From: Staphylococcus sp. NAM3COL9
GTDB lineage: Bacteria > Bacillota > Bacilli > Staphylococcales > Staphylococcaceae
Assembly: GCF_001431205.1 (NCBI RefSeq)
Contig: NZ_LGPC01000013.1
Coordinates: 1-64,000 of the forward strand
Direction: 5' to 3'
Length of the DNA: 64,000 nt
Position 1 is the first letter of the stretch. Each line of letters starts with the position of its first letter. Under the pieces are notes generated by a model that saw nothing but the letters and a program-made list of their open reading frames with translations, had not been told where the DNA came from and made no database searches. Shown in pieces: positions 49,220 through 62,578 of the stretch. The translations under genes and the position numbers were made by a program.

Positions 49220-49477
49220 ATGAGAAAAAATATTCATCCTGAATATCACAATGTAATCTTTTTAGATACGACTACGGATTTTAAATTCCTAAGTGGTTCA
49301 ACAAAATCTTCAAAAGAGACTATGGAGTGGGAAGATGGTAACGAATACCCAGTTATTCGTTTAGACATTTCATCTGATTCACATCCATTCTACACAGGAC
49401 GCCAAAAATTCGCTGCTGCGGATGGCCGTGTGGAACGTTTCAACAAAAAATTCGGAATCAAATCAAGCGACGAGTAA
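49220..49477 (+). CDS. rpmE2: 50S ribosomal protein L31, type B
   Basis: The 85-residue protein begins [18 protein letters not shown] and ends with [12 protein letters not shown] plus a short tail; it is the longer type B form without the CxxC zinc ribbon of type A. Such zinc-free L31 can replace the zinc form in metal limitation. The ATG at 49220 follows AAAGGAG by 9 nt; an open frame 20 codons upstream is the untranslated leader. That leader (49080-49219) has no obvious hairpin and no Zur box that I can see. Confidence 0.95.
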   Translation: MRKNIHPEYHNVIFLDTTTDFKFLSGSTKSSKETMEWEDGNEYPVIRLDISSDSHPFYTGRQKFAAADGRVERFNKKFGIKSSDE

Positions 49478-49490
49478 TCGTTGTTATAAG

Positions 49491-49520
49491 GCATTCTCAT
49501 TATATGAGAATGCTTTTTTG
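49491..49520 (+). terminator. rpmE2 terminator
   Basis: GCATTCTCAT (49491-49500) pairs perfectly with ATGAGAATGC (49504-49513), then T6. Confidence 0.9.
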
Positions 49521-49614
49521 TTTTAGTTAGCGTTTTATAAATATAAGTGCCTAATTGAGAACATTACAATTTTAATAATTTTTATACATAAAATAACTCA
49601 ATATCTTGAAGAAA

Positions 49615-49643
49615 TAGCATATTTCAATTAAAAAAATATGCTA
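49615..49643 (+). promoter_or_regulatory. 10-bp inverted repeat at the tdk promoter
   Basis: TAGCATATTT (49615-49624) and AAATATGCTA (49634-49643) are exact complements with a 9-nt spacer. The right arm overlaps the start of TATAAT (49642-49647), the probable -10 of tdk. It has no U tract, so an operator is more likely than a terminator. Confidence 0.45.
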
Positions 49644-49682
49644 TAATGAATCGATTATGTTTTGAAAAAGGTGGAACGCATA

Positions 49683-50282
49683 ATGTATGAAACTTATCAT
49701 TCCGGCTGGATTGAATGTATTACTGGAAGCATGTTTAGTGGTAAATCTGAAGAGTTAATTCGTCGATTAAGACGAGGCCTTTATGCTAAGCAAAAAGTAG
49801 TTGTATTTAAACCGGCTATAGATGACCGCTATCATAAAGATAAGATTGTTTCTCATAATGGCAATGCTATTGAAGCAATTAATATTTCAACAGCGGCTGA
49901 GATACTTAAGCACGATTTGTCAGATACAGATGTTATAGGCATCGATGAAGTGCAGTTTTTTGAAGAAAGTGTAGTTAATATTGTTGAACAATTAGCTAAA
50001 AAAGGCCATAGAGTCATTACAGCGGGATTAGATATGGATTTCCGAGGGGAACCGTTTGAACCTATTCCACACCTACTAGCAGTAAGTGAAGAAGTGACTA
50101 AACTACAAGCTGTTTGTGCTGTTTGTGGCGCATCTTCAAGCCGCACACAAAGGTTGATTGATGGTAACCCAGCAAAAATAGATGATCCAGTTATATTAGT
50201 TGGTGCAAATGAAAGTTACGAACCAAGATGCAGAGCGCATCATATTGTTGCACCAAGTAATAATATGAAGGAGGAAATGTAG
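49683..50282 (+). CDS. tdk: Thymidine kinase
   Basis: Phosphorylates thymidine in the salvage pathway. The 199-residue type II kinase has the P-loop [11 protein letters not shown] (about 14-24), the Walker B-like [10 protein letters not shown] (about 86-95) and structural zinc cysteines in CAVCGA and PRCRAHH. The start at 49683 follows AAAGGTGG by 8 nt. Its stop overlaps the GTG start of prfA by one base. Confidence 0.96.
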   Translation: MYETYHSGWIECITGSMFSGKSEELIRRLRRGLYAKQKVVVFKPAIDDRYHKDKIVSHNGNAIEAINISTAAEILKHDLSDTDVIGIDEVQFFEESVVNIVEQLAKKGHRVITAGLDMDFRGEPFEPIPHLLAVSEEVTKLQAVCAVCGASSSRTQRLIDGNPAKIDDPVILVGANESYEPRCRAHHIVAPSNNMKEEM

Positions 50283-51358
50283 TGTTTGATCAATTAGATA
50301 TTGTAGAAGAAAGATATGAACAATTAAATGAATTGTTAAGTGATCCAGATGTAGTAAGTGATCCAGATAACTTAAGAAAATATTCAAAAGAACAATCAGA
50401 TTTACAAAAAACTGTAGAAGTATATCGCAATTATAAACAAGTTAAAGAAGACATTGTTGAAATAGAAGAAATGTTGAAAGAAACAAAAGATAGTGATGAA
50501 ATTGAGATGTTAAAAGAAGAGTACCAATCACTTAACAATCAAGTTCCTACACTAGAAGAGAACCTTAAAGTTTTACTTATCCCTAAAGATCCTAACGATG
50601 AAAAAGACGTTATCGTAGAAATACGTGCTGCTGCTGGTGGAGATGAAGCTGCAATTTTTGCAGGAAATTTATTTAGAATGTATTCTAAATATGCTGAAGC
50701 ACAACGCTATAAAATAGAAATCGTAGAAGCGGCTGAAAGTGACCATGGTGGTTATAAAGAAATCAGTTTTTCAATTTCAGGATCAGGTGCATATAGTAAG
50801 TTGAAATATGAAAATGGCGCCCACCGTGTACAACGCGTACCTGAGACCGAATCTGGCGGACGTATCCATACATCAACTGCTACTGTCGCAGTACTACCAG
50901 AAGTTGAAGATGTAGAAATTGAAGTGCGTAACGAAGATATTAAAGTAGATACTTACCGTTCAAGTGGCGCAGGTGGACAACATGTCAATACTACGGATTC
51001 AGCTGTACGAATTACACATATTCCGACTGGAATCATTGCGACGTCTTCAGAAAAATCGCAAATTCAAAACCGTGAAAAAGCTATGAAGGTTTTGAAAGCA
51101 CGTTTATTTGATATGAAATTACAAGAAGAACAACAAAAATATGCAGCCCAACGTAAATCAGCAGTAGGTTCCGGTGATCGTTCGGAGCGTATTAGAACAT
51201 ATAATTATCCTCAAAGCCGAGTGACTGACCACCGTATTGGTTTAACGATTCAGAAGTTAGATCAAGTAATGGAAGGGAAATTAGACGAAGTGATAGATGC
51301 ATTAACATTAGCTGAACAAACTGATAAATTGAAAGAACTTAATAATGGTGAATTATAA
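50282..51358 (+). CDS. prfA: Peptide chain release factor 1
   Basis: Terminates translation at UAA and UAG. The 358-residue protein has the catalytic GGQ in [16 protein letters not shown] (about 230-245), methylated by PrmC encoded next, and the class I RF domain layout. The start codon is GTG, overlapping the tdk stop (TAGTG) behind AAGGAGG. It overlaps prmC by 14 nt. Confidence 0.96.
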   Translation: MFDQLDIVEERYEQLNELLSDPDVVSDPDNLRKYSKEQSDLQKTVEVYRNYKQVKEDIVEIEEMLKETKDSDEIEMLKEEYQSLNNQVPTLEENLKVLLIPKDPNDEKDVIVEIRAAAGGDEAAIFAGNLFRMYSKYAEAQRYKIEIVEAAESDHGGYKEISFSISGSGAYSKLKYENGAHRVQRVPETESGGRIHTSTATVAVLPEVEDVEIEVRNEDIKVDTYRSSGAGGQHVNTTDSAVRITHIPTGIIATSSEKSQIQNREKAMKVLKARLFDMKLQEEQQKYAAQRKSAVGSGDRSERIRTYNYPQSRVTDHRIGLTIQKLDQVMEGKLDEVIDALTLAEQTDKLKELNNGEL

Positions 51359-52181
51359 AACACGACTGACTAATGCAAAAACAAAATGCATTGAACTAGA
51401 CATTGAAACTATTCGAGCAGAATGGTTAATGTTAGATTTATTGCAATGGAGTAAAGCGGATTATTTGATGCATAAGGATGAGGTAATGTCGGATATACAT
51501 TTAAAATTATTTAACGACGCTGAAATTAGAATGTTAAAAGGTGAACCGATTCAATACATTGTTGGAAGCCAATCATTTTATGGTGAAACATTCAAGGTGA
51601 CAAAAGATTGTTTAATACCTAGACCTGAAACTGAGGAAGTCATGTTACACTTTTATAATGAGATTCATTCGGATGATATAATTGTTGATATTGGTACAGG
51701 TAGTGGCAATATTCCCATTACACTCAAAAAGATGAATCGTTCATTAACTGTCTATGCTACAGATTTATATGATACCGTATTAGCTGTAGCGCAAGAAAAT
51801 GCGCTTAACCATCAAGTAGATATTAACTTTTTGCAGGGTGATGCGTTAGAACCTTTAATAGAACAAGATATAAAAGTGAATGGCTTAATTTCTAACCCGC
51901 CTTATATTGATGATAGTGAAGCTGTACTGATGGATGACACAGTATTGAAATATGAACCACATTCTGCATTGTTTGCAGAAGACAATGGGTATAAGGTTTA
52001 TGATGCAATATTAAATCAATTACCAAAAGTACTTCTGCCGCATGCAAAGGTCGTTTTTGAAATTGGTTATAAACAAGGTCAAACATTGAAACAAAAAATA
52101 CAATCTAAATATCCTTCATTAGATGTTCAAATTATAAAAGATATTAATAATAACGATAGAATTATTTCTTTCGAGTGGTGA
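51345..52181 (+). CDS. prmC: Release factor glutamine methyltransferase
   Basis: Methylates the GGQ glutamine of release factors. The 278-residue protein has an N-terminal helical domain (1-75) and a SAM-binding domain with [11 protein letters not shown] (115-125) and the catalytic NPPY (184-187). It overlaps the end of prfA by 14 nt with only a weak SD (GAAAGAA), consistent with translational coupling to its substrate's gene. Confidence 0.95.
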   Translation: MVNYKTRLTNAKTKCIELDIETIRAEWLMLDLLQWSKADYLMHKDEVMSDIHLKLFNDAEIRMLKGEPIQYIVGSQSFYGETFKVTKDCLIPRPETEEVMLHFYNEIHSDDIIVDIGTGSGNIPITLKKMNRSLTVYATDLYDTVLAVAQENALNHQVDINFLQGDALEPLIEQDIKVNGLISNPPYIDDSEAVLMDDTVLKYEPHSALFAEDNGYKVYDAILNQLPKVLLPHAKVVFEIGYKQGQTLKQKIQSKYPSLDVQIIKDINNNDRIISFEW

Positions 52182-52185
52182 TAAG

Positions 52186-52224
52186 AAGTTATGTACTGAA
52201 CATGGTAAATCATGAGAGTGCATA
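52186..52224 (+). terminator. Terminator or attenuator between prmC and the Sua5-type gene
   Basis: AAGTTATG (52186-52193) pairs with CATAACTT (52211-52218), with an inner CATG/CATG pairing, followed by a T-rich tail. It lies 51 nt before the next start codon, so it could partly separate the two groups. Confidence 0.6.
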
Positions 52225-52274
52225 ACTTTTTATTTTATTCTAAAATGAATAACGAGAAGAAAGGGCGGGACTGA

Positions 52275-53318
52275 ATGGAAACGAAGATTTGGGATTTACG
52301 ACAGTATAAAAATGAAATCAATCAATTTCCGGATATAAATGAAATCAAGCACATCTTCGAACAAGGAGGCTTGATTGCAATACCAACAGAAACAGTATAT
52401 GGTCTTGGTGCAGACGCGAGAAATGCTGAAGCAATCAAAAAGATATATGAAGCAAAAGGTAGACCTTCAGATAACCCGTTGATTGTGCACATACATGACT
52501 TAAAACAAATAGAGCATTTTACACATGATATAACAGACGAAATTAAATTATTGATGAAACATTTTTGGCCTGGACCAATTTCTTTTATATTACCGCTTAA
52601 AAAAGGATATTTATGTGAAAGTGTAAGTGGTGGTTTATCTTCAATTGCTGTTAGAATGCCAAGCCATTCAATCGGTAGACAAATTTTACGATTCGTAGAT
52701 ATACCAATAGCGGCACCGAGCGCAAATTTAAGCGGTAGACCTTCGCCTACTACATTTGAACACGTTTATTCAGATTTAAAAGGTCGTATTGATGGCATGG
52801 TGAACGGTGATCAAAGTGAAGAAGGATTGGAAAGTACTGTATTAGATTGTACACAGTTTCCATTTAGAATTGCTAGACCTGGTTCAATAACGAAACCGAT
52901 GATTGAAGCGGTGCTACCTCATAGTGTTTCTGCAGCTAAGACTTTGGATAACGATAAACCAATCGCACCAGGAATGAAATATAAACATTATGCGCCAGAT
53001 ACACCGCTACAAATTGTTCAAGTATTCAATGTAAAGCCTTCAGCAGAAAAAGATTGGAGTCAAACAGCATTTATCGTTCCAAGTGATAAGCGGGATTTTG
53101 TGCCAGAGGGGTCCATTTTTATAGAATTATGTAAAAATGAGAATGATATTAAAGGTGCGAATCATAACCTTTATAAAATATTGCATCATATTGACCAAGA
53201 TGAACGAATTAAAACAGCATTTATTTATGGATTTGAAATCAACGATCATACCATAGCGATTATGAATAGAATGATGAAAGCTGCAAGCCAAACCATTGTT
53301 AAAGGAGATCAACTATGA
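52275..53318 (+). CDS. ywlC: L-threonylcarbamoyladenylate synthase (Sua5/YwlC)
   Basis: Makes threonylcarbamoyl-AMP from threonine, bicarbonate and ATP for the t6A37 modification of ANN-decoding tRNAs. The 347-residue protein has the YrdC domain (about 20-210, IPTETVYGLGADA, KGRPSDNPLIVH, APSANLSGRPSPT) followed by the C-terminal Sua5 domain (about 240-345) linked by a proline-containing stretch with PGMKYKHYAP. AAAGGGCGGG precedes the ATG. Its end overlaps ywlE by 4 nt. Confidence 0.94.
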   Translation: METKIWDLRQYKNEINQFPDINEIKHIFEQGGLIAIPTETVYGLGADARNAEAIKKIYEAKGRPSDNPLIVHIHDLKQIEHFTHDITDEIKLLMKHFWPGPISFILPLKKGYLCESVSGGLSSIAVRMPSHSIGRQILRFVDIPIAAPSANLSGRPSPTTFEHVYSDLKGRIDGMVNGDQSEEGLESTVLDCTQFPFRIARPGSITKPMIEAVLPHSVSAAKTLDNDKPIAPGMKYKHYAPDTPLQIVQVFNVKPSAEKDWSQTAFIVPSDKRDFVPEGSIFIELCKNENDIKGANHNLYKILHHIDQDERIKTAFIYGFEINDHTIAIMNRMMKAASQTIVKGDQL

Positions 53319-53737
53319 GAATAATCTTTGTTTGTACTGGTAATACGTGTAGAAGTCCAATGGCTGAAAGTATTGCCAAAGCAAAAATGCCAGGATATAT
53401 CATAGAATCACGAGGTGTTTTTGCTCAAGATGGTCAGCCTACGTCTCAAAATACAATGAGCATTATAAATAAACACCATTTACCCTTACCGAATAATGCT
53501 AAACGTTTTACAGTTGAGGATTTAAATGCAGATTTAATATTAACAATGTCACAATCCCACAAAGAAACTATACGACAAACATATGGAGAAACAAAAAAAG
53601 TTTTTACTATCACTGAATATGTTCAACGAGAGGGAGAAATCACTGATCCATACGGCGGAACTTTATATGATTATAATAAAATATATAATAAATTAAATCT
53701 GTTGATAGATACTTTAAAAAATAAAATATTAAAGTAA
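53315..53737 (+). CDS. ywlE: Low-molecular-weight protein arginine phosphatase (YwlE/PtpB)
   Basis: Removes phosphate from phospho-arginine residues of proteins, opposing the McsB kinase. The 140-residue protein has the phosphatase loop CTGNTCRSP (7-15): nucleophile Cys7 and Thr11, the residue reported to favour arginine over tyrosine phosphate. The general acid lies in ITDPYGG near residue 109. Overlaps the ywlC end by 4 nt. Confidence 0.92.
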   Translation: MRIIFVCTGNTCRSPMAESIAKAKMPGYIIESRGVFAQDGQPTSQNTMSIINKHHLPLPNNAKRFTVEDLNADLILTMSQSHKETIRQTYGETKKVFTITEYVQREGEITDPYGGTLYDYNKIYNKLNLLIDTLKNKILK

Positions 53738-53886
53738 TAATTTTGTTAAATTAGTATGAGTGAGTAGCTAAATACGTTATAATAATATACGTATAGCAAA
53801 ATTGCTATCGTCTAATCTTGTATGTCTCATAGCATCAAGGTGTTTAAATACTTTTTTAAAATCGTTATTTTAAAAGGGGTGGGAGA

Positions 53887-54411
53887 ATGGAAGATCTAAA
53901 GTTATTGTTAAATGAGTTAAAGACTAAATCTTTCTTTAAAGCAGATGAATTATGTGTGATTGGTTGTTCTACATCTGAAGTAATTGGTGAGCGTATAGGT
54001 AGTGTAGGTTCTATGGATGTAGCACAAGAAATATTTGAAGCATTAAAGCAAATTGAGAATGACACAAATGTTTCTTTTGTGTTTCAAGGCTGTGAACATA
54101 TTAACAGGGCAATAACGATTGAAAGGTCTAAGTTCAATCCCCTTACGATGGAAGAAGTGTCTGTTATACCAGATGTTCATGCAGGTGGTAGCTTAGCAAC
54201 TTTCGCTTACCAACATATGCAAGATCCAATGGTCGTTGAACAAATAACAGTGCCAAAAGGTATTGATATTGGTCAAACATTAATTGGCATGCATATTGCG
54301 CATGTAGCCATCCCAGAACGTACAAGTATTAAACAGATTGGTGAGGCAGTTGTTACAATCGCTTCTTCAAGACCTAAGAAAATTGGTGGCGAAAGAGCAA
54401 AATATAACTAA
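53887..54411 (+). CDS. ywlG: UPF0340 (YwlG) family protein
   Basis: A 174-residue protein of the TIGR01440/UPF0340 family, function unknown. It is recognised by the segments [17 protein letters not shown] (about 23-39), [12 protein letters not shown] and [15 protein letters not shown]. It sits immediately upstream of glyA, as in B. subtilis and other Bacilli. The region before it contains TATAAT at 53778-53783 without a clear -35. RBS AAGGGGTGGG. Confidence 0.9.
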   Translation: MEDLKLLLNELKTKSFFKADELCVIGCSTSEVIGERIGSVGSMDVAQEIFEALKQIENDTNVSFVFQGCEHINRAITIERSKFNPLTMEEVSVIPDVHAGGSLATFAYQHMQDPMVVEQITVPKGIDIGQTLIGMHIAHVAIPERTSIKQIGEAVVTIASSRPKKIGGERAKYN

Positions 54412-54434
54412 TACAGAACGAGGGGGATTTACCT

Positions 54435-55673
54435 ATGTCATTTATTCAAGAGCAAGATAAAGAAATATATGAAGTGATTCAAAATGAATTTAACCGTCAA
54501 AATAACAATATCGAGCTAATTGCTTCGGAGAACTTTGTTTCAGAAGCAGTTATGGAAGCGCAAGGTTCAGTATTAACGAACAAATATGCTGAAGGCTATC
54601 CAAACAGAAGATACTATGGTGGATGTGAATACGTGGATGTGTCTGAAACATTAGCTATCGAACGTGCCAAACAACTTTTTGGTGCTGAACACGTTAACGT
54701 ACAGCCTCACTCTGGGTCACAAGCAAATATGGCTGTTTATCTAGTCGCATTAGAACACGGTGATACTGTATTAGGTATGAATTTAAGCCATGGTGGTCAC
54801 TTAACACACGGTTCACCAGTTAACTTTAGTGGACAATTTTATAACTTTGTTGAGTATGGCGTAGACAAAGAAAATGAACAAATTGATTATGATGAAGTGT
54901 TAAGAGTAGCTAAAGAAAATAAACCTAAATTAATTGTCGCAGGTGCATCTGCTTATTCTCGAACTATTGATTTTAAACGATTCAAAGAAATTGCAGATGA
55001 AGTAGGGGCAAAATTAATGGTAGATATGGCGCATATTGCAGGTTTAGTTGCAGTTGGTTTACATCAAAACCCTGTTGAATATGCAGATTTTGTAACTACT
55101 ACGACACATAAAACATTACGCGGTCCTCGTGGTGGAATGATTTTATGTAAAGAAGAGTACAAAAAGCAAATTGATAAAAAAATCTTCCCTGGTATTCAAG
55201 GCGGACCGTTGGAACACGTTATTGCTGGGAAAGCAGTTGCTTTTGGTGAAGCACTACAAGACGACTTCAAAACATATCAGCAACAAGTAATTAATAATGC
55301 TAAAACATTAGCAGATACTTTAACTAAAGAAGGCTATAGAGTCGTTTCAGGCGGCACAGATAATCATTTAGTATCCTTAGATGTTAAAGGCTCAGTAGGT
55401 ATTACAGGTAAAGTAGCTGAAGAAACATTAGATGCTGTAGGTATTACATGTAACAAAAATACAATTCCATTCGATCAAGAAAAACCATTTGTAACAAGTG
55501 GTGTTCGTTTAGGTACACCTGCTGCAACAACACGTGGATTTGATGAAGCTGCTTTTGAAGAAGTTGCAAAAATCATCAGTTTAGTTTTAAGAAATCCAGA
55601 AGATGAAAAAGTATTAGAAGAAGGAAAAGAAAGAGTTAAAGCATTAACTACAAAACATCCTTTATATAATTAA
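54435..55673 (+). CDS. glyA: Serine hydroxymethyltransferase
   Basis: PLP enzyme interconverting serine and glycine with tetrahydrofolate, the main source of one-carbon units. The 412-residue protein has [10 protein letters not shown] (about 26-35), the PLP-binding lysine in [14 protein letters not shown] (about 221-234) and [12 protein letters not shown] near the C terminus. GAGGGGG precedes the ATG, 23 nt after ywlG. Confidence 0.97.
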   Translation: MSFIQEQDKEIYEVIQNEFNRQNNNIELIASENFVSEAVMEAQGSVLTNKYAEGYPNRRYYGGCEYVDVSETLAIERAKQLFGAEHVNVQPHSGSQANMAVYLVALEHGDTVLGMNLSHGGHLTHGSPVNFSGQFYNFVEYGVDKENEQIDYDEVLRVAKENKPKLIVAGASAYSRTIDFKRFKEIADEVGAKLMVDMAHIAGLVAVGLHQNPVEYADFVTTTTHKTLRGPRGGMILCKEEYKKQIDKKIFPGIQGGPLEHVIAGKAVAFGEALQDDFKTYQQQVINNAKTLADTLTKEGYRVVSGGTDNHLVSLDVKGSVGITGKVAEETLDAVGITCNKNTIPFDQEKPFVTSGVRLGTPAATTRGFDEAAFEEVAKIISLVLRNPEDEKVLEEGKERVKALTTKHPLYN

Positions 55674-55691
55674 AATTGGAGGAAGTAAATT

Positions 55692-56321
55692 ATGGGCAAA
55701 GTACATGTTTTTGATCACCCACTTATTCAACACAAATTAAGTTACATTCGAGACGTACATACAGGGACTAAAGAATTCAGAGAATTAGTAGATGAAGTAG
55801 GTATGTTAATGGCCTACGAAGTAACAAGAGATTTAGAATTACAAGACGTAGAAATAGACACACCGGTAACTAAAATGGTAGCTAAAAGATTAACGGGTAA
55901 AAAATTAGCATTTGTACCAATTTTAAGAGCTGGCTTAGGTATGACACAAGGTATTTTAAACTTAGTACCAGCAGCGAGAATAGGTCATGTGGGTCTATAT
56001 AGAGATCCTGAAACACTTGATGCAGTTGAATATTTTGTGAAATTACCACAAGATATCGAAGAAAGAGAAATTGTAGTCGTAGATCCAATGTTAGCGACTG
56101 GTGCTTCAGCAATTGAAGCAATTAATTCTCTTAAAAAACGTGGTGCGAAAAATATTCGTTTTATGTGCTTAGTTGCTGCACCTGAAGGTGTAGAAAAATT
56201 ACAAGAAGCACATGAGGATGTAGATATTTTCATAGCTGCATTAGATGAAAAATTAGATGATCATGCATATATTACACCTGGTTTAGGTGATGCTGGAGAC
56301 CGTTTATTCGGAACAAAATAG
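55692..56321 (+). CDS. upp: Uracil phosphoribosyltransferase
   Basis: Salvages uracil to UMP with PRPP. The 209-residue protein has [14 protein letters not shown], the PRPP loop [15 protein letters not shown] (about 128-142) and the uracil-binding [11 protein letters not shown] at the C terminus. TTGGAGGAAG precedes the start, 18 nt after glyA. Confidence 0.97.
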   Translation: MGKVHVFDHPLIQHKLSYIRDVHTGTKEFRELVDEVGMLMAYEVTRDLELQDVEIDTPVTKMVAKRLTGKKLAFVPILRAGLGMTQGILNLVPAARIGHVGLYRDPETLDAVEYFVKLPQDIEEREIVVVDPMLATGASAIEAINSLKKRGAKNIRFMCLVAAPEGVEKLQEAHEDVDIFIAALDEKLDDHAYITPGLGDAGDRLFGTK

Positions 56322-56343
56322 TTTTACCCAGGAGTGGAGTAGA

Positions 56344-57477
56344 ATGAAGAAGATAATGACTGTATTCGGGACACGTCCTGAAGCAGTGAAAATGGCGCCG
56401 CTTGTATTAGCATTGCGAGATGATGCTGAGTTGGAACCGATAGTAGTAGTTACTGCGCAGCATAGAGAAATGTTAGATTCTGTACTGGAAAGCTTTCATA
56501 TCACACCAGATTACGATTTGGATATTATGAAGCAAGGCCAATCATTATCTGAAATTACTTCTCGTATTTTGACTAGACTAGAGGACGTTATTAAGGAAGA
56601 ACAACCAGATATGATACTTGTGCATGGTGACACCATGACAACTTTCGCTGGAAGTTTGGCAGCATTATATAATCAAATTCCTATTGGCCATGTGGAAGCA
56701 GGCTTAAGAACTTGGGATAAGTATGCTCCATTTCCTGAAGAAATGAATAGACAAATGGTAGGGGTAATGGCAGATTTGAATTTTGCCCCTACTAATAATG
56801 CTGCAGAAAATCTTATTGCGGAAAATAAACCGTCAGATACTGTAGTTGTAACTGGAAATACTGCAATTGATGCTATGAAGACTACCATACATGAACATTA
56901 TCAATCTGATATTATCGACAGACATAAAGATAAACGTATTATTTTACTAACTGCTCATAGACGTGAAAATATTGGGGAGCCAATGGAGCATATTTTTAAA
57001 GCAGTAAGAGATATTGTCAATAAATATGAAGATGTAGTAGTCGTTTACCCTGTACATAAAAATCCAAAAGTAAGAAGAATTGCAGATTTATACTTATCTA
57101 ATCATGATCGAATTGAATTGATCGAACCATTAGAAGTAGTTGATTTTCATAATTTTGCGCATCAGTCTTATTTGATATTAACGGATTCAGGTGGAGTTCA
57201 AGAAGAAGCACCATCTCTAGGTAAACCGGTATTAGTTTTAAGAGAAGCAACTGAAAGACCAGAAGGTGTAGAAGCAGGCACACTGAAAATTGTTGGTACA
57301 AATGCGCAAATGATTTTTGATGCTACGCAATCATTATTAGAAGACAAGCAATTGTACAAATCAATGAGTGAAGCACGCAATCCTTATGGTGATGGCAATG
57401 CATCAAATAGAATTTGTGAAAATATAAAGTATTATTTTCACTTAATTCCCAAAAAGCATAGTTTTTTTAAATATTAA
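56344..57477 (+). CDS. mnaA: UDP-N-acetylglucosamine 2-epimerase (non-hydrolysing)
   Basis: Interconverts UDP-GlcNAc and UDP-ManNAc, the precursor of wall teichoic acid linkage units. The 377-residue GT-B fold protein starts MKKIMTVFGTRPEAVKMAPL and has HGDTMTTFAG, HVEAGLRTWDKY and TDSGGVQEEAP, the family's UDP-binding signature. Start at 56344 after AGGAGTGG. It lies 22 nt after upp and before the atp operon; S. aureus has paralogues (mnaA, cap5P), and this position is that of mnaA. Confidence 0.95.
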   Translation: MKKIMTVFGTRPEAVKMAPLVLALRDDAELEPIVVVTAQHREMLDSVLESFHITPDYDLDIMKQGQSLSEITSRILTRLEDVIKEEQPDMILVHGDTMTTFAGSLAALYNQIPIGHVEAGLRTWDKYAPFPEEMNRQMVGVMADLNFAPTNNAAENLIAENKPSDTVVVTGNTAIDAMKTTIHEHYQSDIIDRHKDKRIILLTAHRRENIGEPMEHIFKAVRDIVNKYEDVVVVYPVHKNPKVRRIADLYLSNHDRIELIEPLEVVDFHNFAHQSYLILTDSGGVQEEAPSLGKPVLVLREATERPEGVEAGTLKIVGTNAQMIFDATQSLLEDKQLYKSMSEARNPYGDGNASNRICENIKYYFHLIPKKHSFFKY

Positions 57478-57540
57478 TTGTGGTAAATGTGTCGTTTCTG
57501 TGACAAATGTGCAAAAAATTAAACTACATTTTGAATAGAA

Positions 57541-57569
57541 TTGACACCTTTACCGCCCTATATTATTAT
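57541..57569 (+). promoter_or_regulatory. atp operon promoter
   Basis: Consensus TTGACA (57541-57546), 17 nt, TATTAT (57564-57569), 62 nt upstream of atpI. Confidence 0.75.
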
Positions 57570-57630
57570 TAAAACTGTATGATTGAAATGGTTTTCATCA
57601 TTGAATGAAAAAATGAAGTGAGGCACAGTA

Positions 57631-57981
57631 ATGAAACGTTTCAACATCATTTTTCAACAGTATATACAATTTTATTTATATGGTATAGTTATACTGTTAT
57701 TTGTGTTTATTTTCACAAGTTCGCCATTTATTTTAGGACTTATCATAGGCATGATTGGATCACTTATTAATACTTTTACTTTCGAGTTTTACTTAGCGAA
57801 AGCTAAACAAAAAGATAATATACATATTTCAACGGGCAACGTTTGGAGATATTTGATTGTGATACTTGCATGTTGTACTTGGTATTTTTATAAGGACTAT
57901 ATAAATATAATTGGTGTGGTTGTTGGTTTAATGATTTCTTATGTTTTAATGGTTTTAAAACCATTTTTACACAAGGAATAA
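57631..57981 (+). CDS. atpI: ATP synthase subunit I
   Basis: A 116-residue membrane protein with four hydrophobic segments, in the position of the atpI gene at the head of atp operons. AtpI-type proteins assist assembly of the c-ring or Mg2+ uptake in relatives and are poorly conserved, so the assignment rests on position, size and hydropathy. AAGTGAGG precedes the ATG. Confidence 0.82.
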   Translation: MKRFNIIFQQYIQFYLYGIVILLFVFIFTSSPFILGLIIGMIGSLINTFTFEFYLAKAKQKDNIHISTGNVWRYLIVILACCTWYFYKDYINIIGVVVGLMISYVLMVLKPFLHKE

Positions 57982-58003
57982 AATCTTAATATGAAAGAGG
58001 TGA

Positions 58004-58732
<729 letters not shown>

Positions 58733-58768
58733 TTAAAAAAAATTTAAAAAGAAAAATAGGAGGATTTA

Positions 58769-58978
<210 letters not shown>

Positions 58979-58993
58979 TTAAACCAGTTTTAT

Positions 58994-59027
58994 GGCGAAG
59001 TCTTGTAGACTTTCGCCGTTCGTTTTT
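58994..59027 (+). other. Intercistronic hairpin between atpE and atpF
   Basis: GGCGAAGTCT (58994-59003) pairs with AGACTTTCGCC (59007-59017, one bulged base), followed by GTTCGTTTTT. It could be a partial terminator or a barrier protecting the atpE part of the mRNA, giving more subunit c. No loss of the downstream genes is implied. Confidence 0.55.
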
Positions 59028-59074
59028 ATCAATATATCTTATAATTATAATGAATGAAAGGAGTGTCTATGTAA

Positions 59075-59602
59075 GTGACTGCTACGACAAATATGTTCGT
59101 ACTTGGTGCGGCTGACACTAGTGGTGTTCAGTGGGGAACAATTTTTGTTACCCTTGTAACTTTTCTTATATTAGTAGCTTTATTGAAAAAATTCGCTTGG
59201 GGCCCATTAAAAAGTGTAATGGATCAACGTGAACATGATATTAATAAAGATATAGATGATGCTGAACAAGCTAAATTAAATGCACATAAGTTAGAAGAAC
59301 AAAACAAACAAACGCTAAAAGAAACACAAGATGAGGTTCAAAAGATTTTAGAGGATTCTAAAGTCCAAGCCCGCAAACAGCATGAAGAAATTATTCATGA
59401 AGCAAACATTAGAGCAAATGGCATGATTGAAACAGCCCAGAATGAAATCAACAGTGAAAAAGAACGTGCAATTGCTGATATTAATAATCAAGTTTCTGAG
59501 CTTTCAGTATTGATTGCATCAAAAGTACTTCAAAAAGAAATCTCAGGCAAAGATCAAAAAGAATTAGTTGAAAAGTACATTAAAGAGGCAGGCGATAAAT
59601 AA
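59075..59602 (+). CDS. atpF: ATP synthase subunit b
   Basis: Peripheral stalk of the synthase. The 175-residue protein has one N-terminal membrane helix (about 18-38), the conserved KKFAWGPLK segment and a long charged coiled coil (about 50-160). The start is GTG at 59075: the protein then begins [11 protein letters not shown] like other staphylococcal AtpF proteins, behind AAAGGAGTG. It overlaps atpH by one base. Confidence 0.96.
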   Translation: MTATTNMFVLGAADTSGVQWGTIFVTLVTFLILVALLKKFAWGPLKSVMDQREHDINKDIDDAEQAKLNAHKLEEQNKQTLKETQDEVQKILEDSKVQARKQHEEIIHEANIRANGMIETAQNEINSEKERAIADINNQVSELSVLIASKVLQKEISGKDQKELVEKYIKEAGDK

Positions 59603-60141
59603 TGGCTATCATAGCAAAAAAATATGCCAAGGCTTTATTTGATACTGCTAAAGACACAAACAATCTTGAAATGATGTACGAAGAATTTTCAACTATCAAC
59701 GAAGCAGTACAACCTGAAACAAAAAAATTACAAGCATTGGATGCAGACCCACAAAAAGATGTACAACAGCGTCGCAGTTTTGCAAAAGTAGTGTTTGGTC
59801 ATGCCAATCAATACTTACAAAACATGTTAACGATTCTGGCAAGTAACCGTCATCTTTCTTACATTCATGAAATATATATAGAATTTGAAGCTTTATTTAA
59901 TCAACATCATAATCAAGAATATGCTGTAGTTGAATCAGTGTATGAATTGTCAGATGAAGATTTAGAACATATTGATATGATAATCAAATCACGTACAAAT
60001 TACTCTAAAATCATGATTACAAATAAAATTAATCCAGAGCTTATCGGCGGTGTCCGAGTTAAAGTTGGAACAAAAGTCATGGACGCAAGTATTAAAAATG
60101 ACCTTGCACAATTAGAGAAACAATTTATTAGAGTGAAATAA
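59602..60141 (+). CDS. atpH: ATP synthase subunit delta
   Basis: Links F1 to the b stalk. The 179-residue protein starts AKKYAKALFDTAKD and has the conserved C-terminal INPELIGGVRVKVGTKVMDASI (split over about 143-164). The start overlaps the atpF stop (TAATG). Confidence 0.96.
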   Translation: MAIIAKKYAKALFDTAKDTNNLEMMYEEFSTINEAVQPETKKLQALDADPQKDVQQRRSFAKVVFGHANQYLQNMLTILASNRHLSYIHEIYIEFEALFNQHHNQEYAVVESVYELSDEDLEHIDMIIKSRTNYSKIMITNKINPELIGGVRVKVGTKVMDASIKNDLAQLEKQFIRVK

Positions 60142-60162
60142 AAAATTTAAGGAGTGACATAG

Positions 60163-61674
<1,512 letters not shown>

Positions 61675-61686
61675 TAGTTATAGTAA

Positions 61687-62571
<885 letters not shown>

Positions 62572-62578
62572 TTATTAA

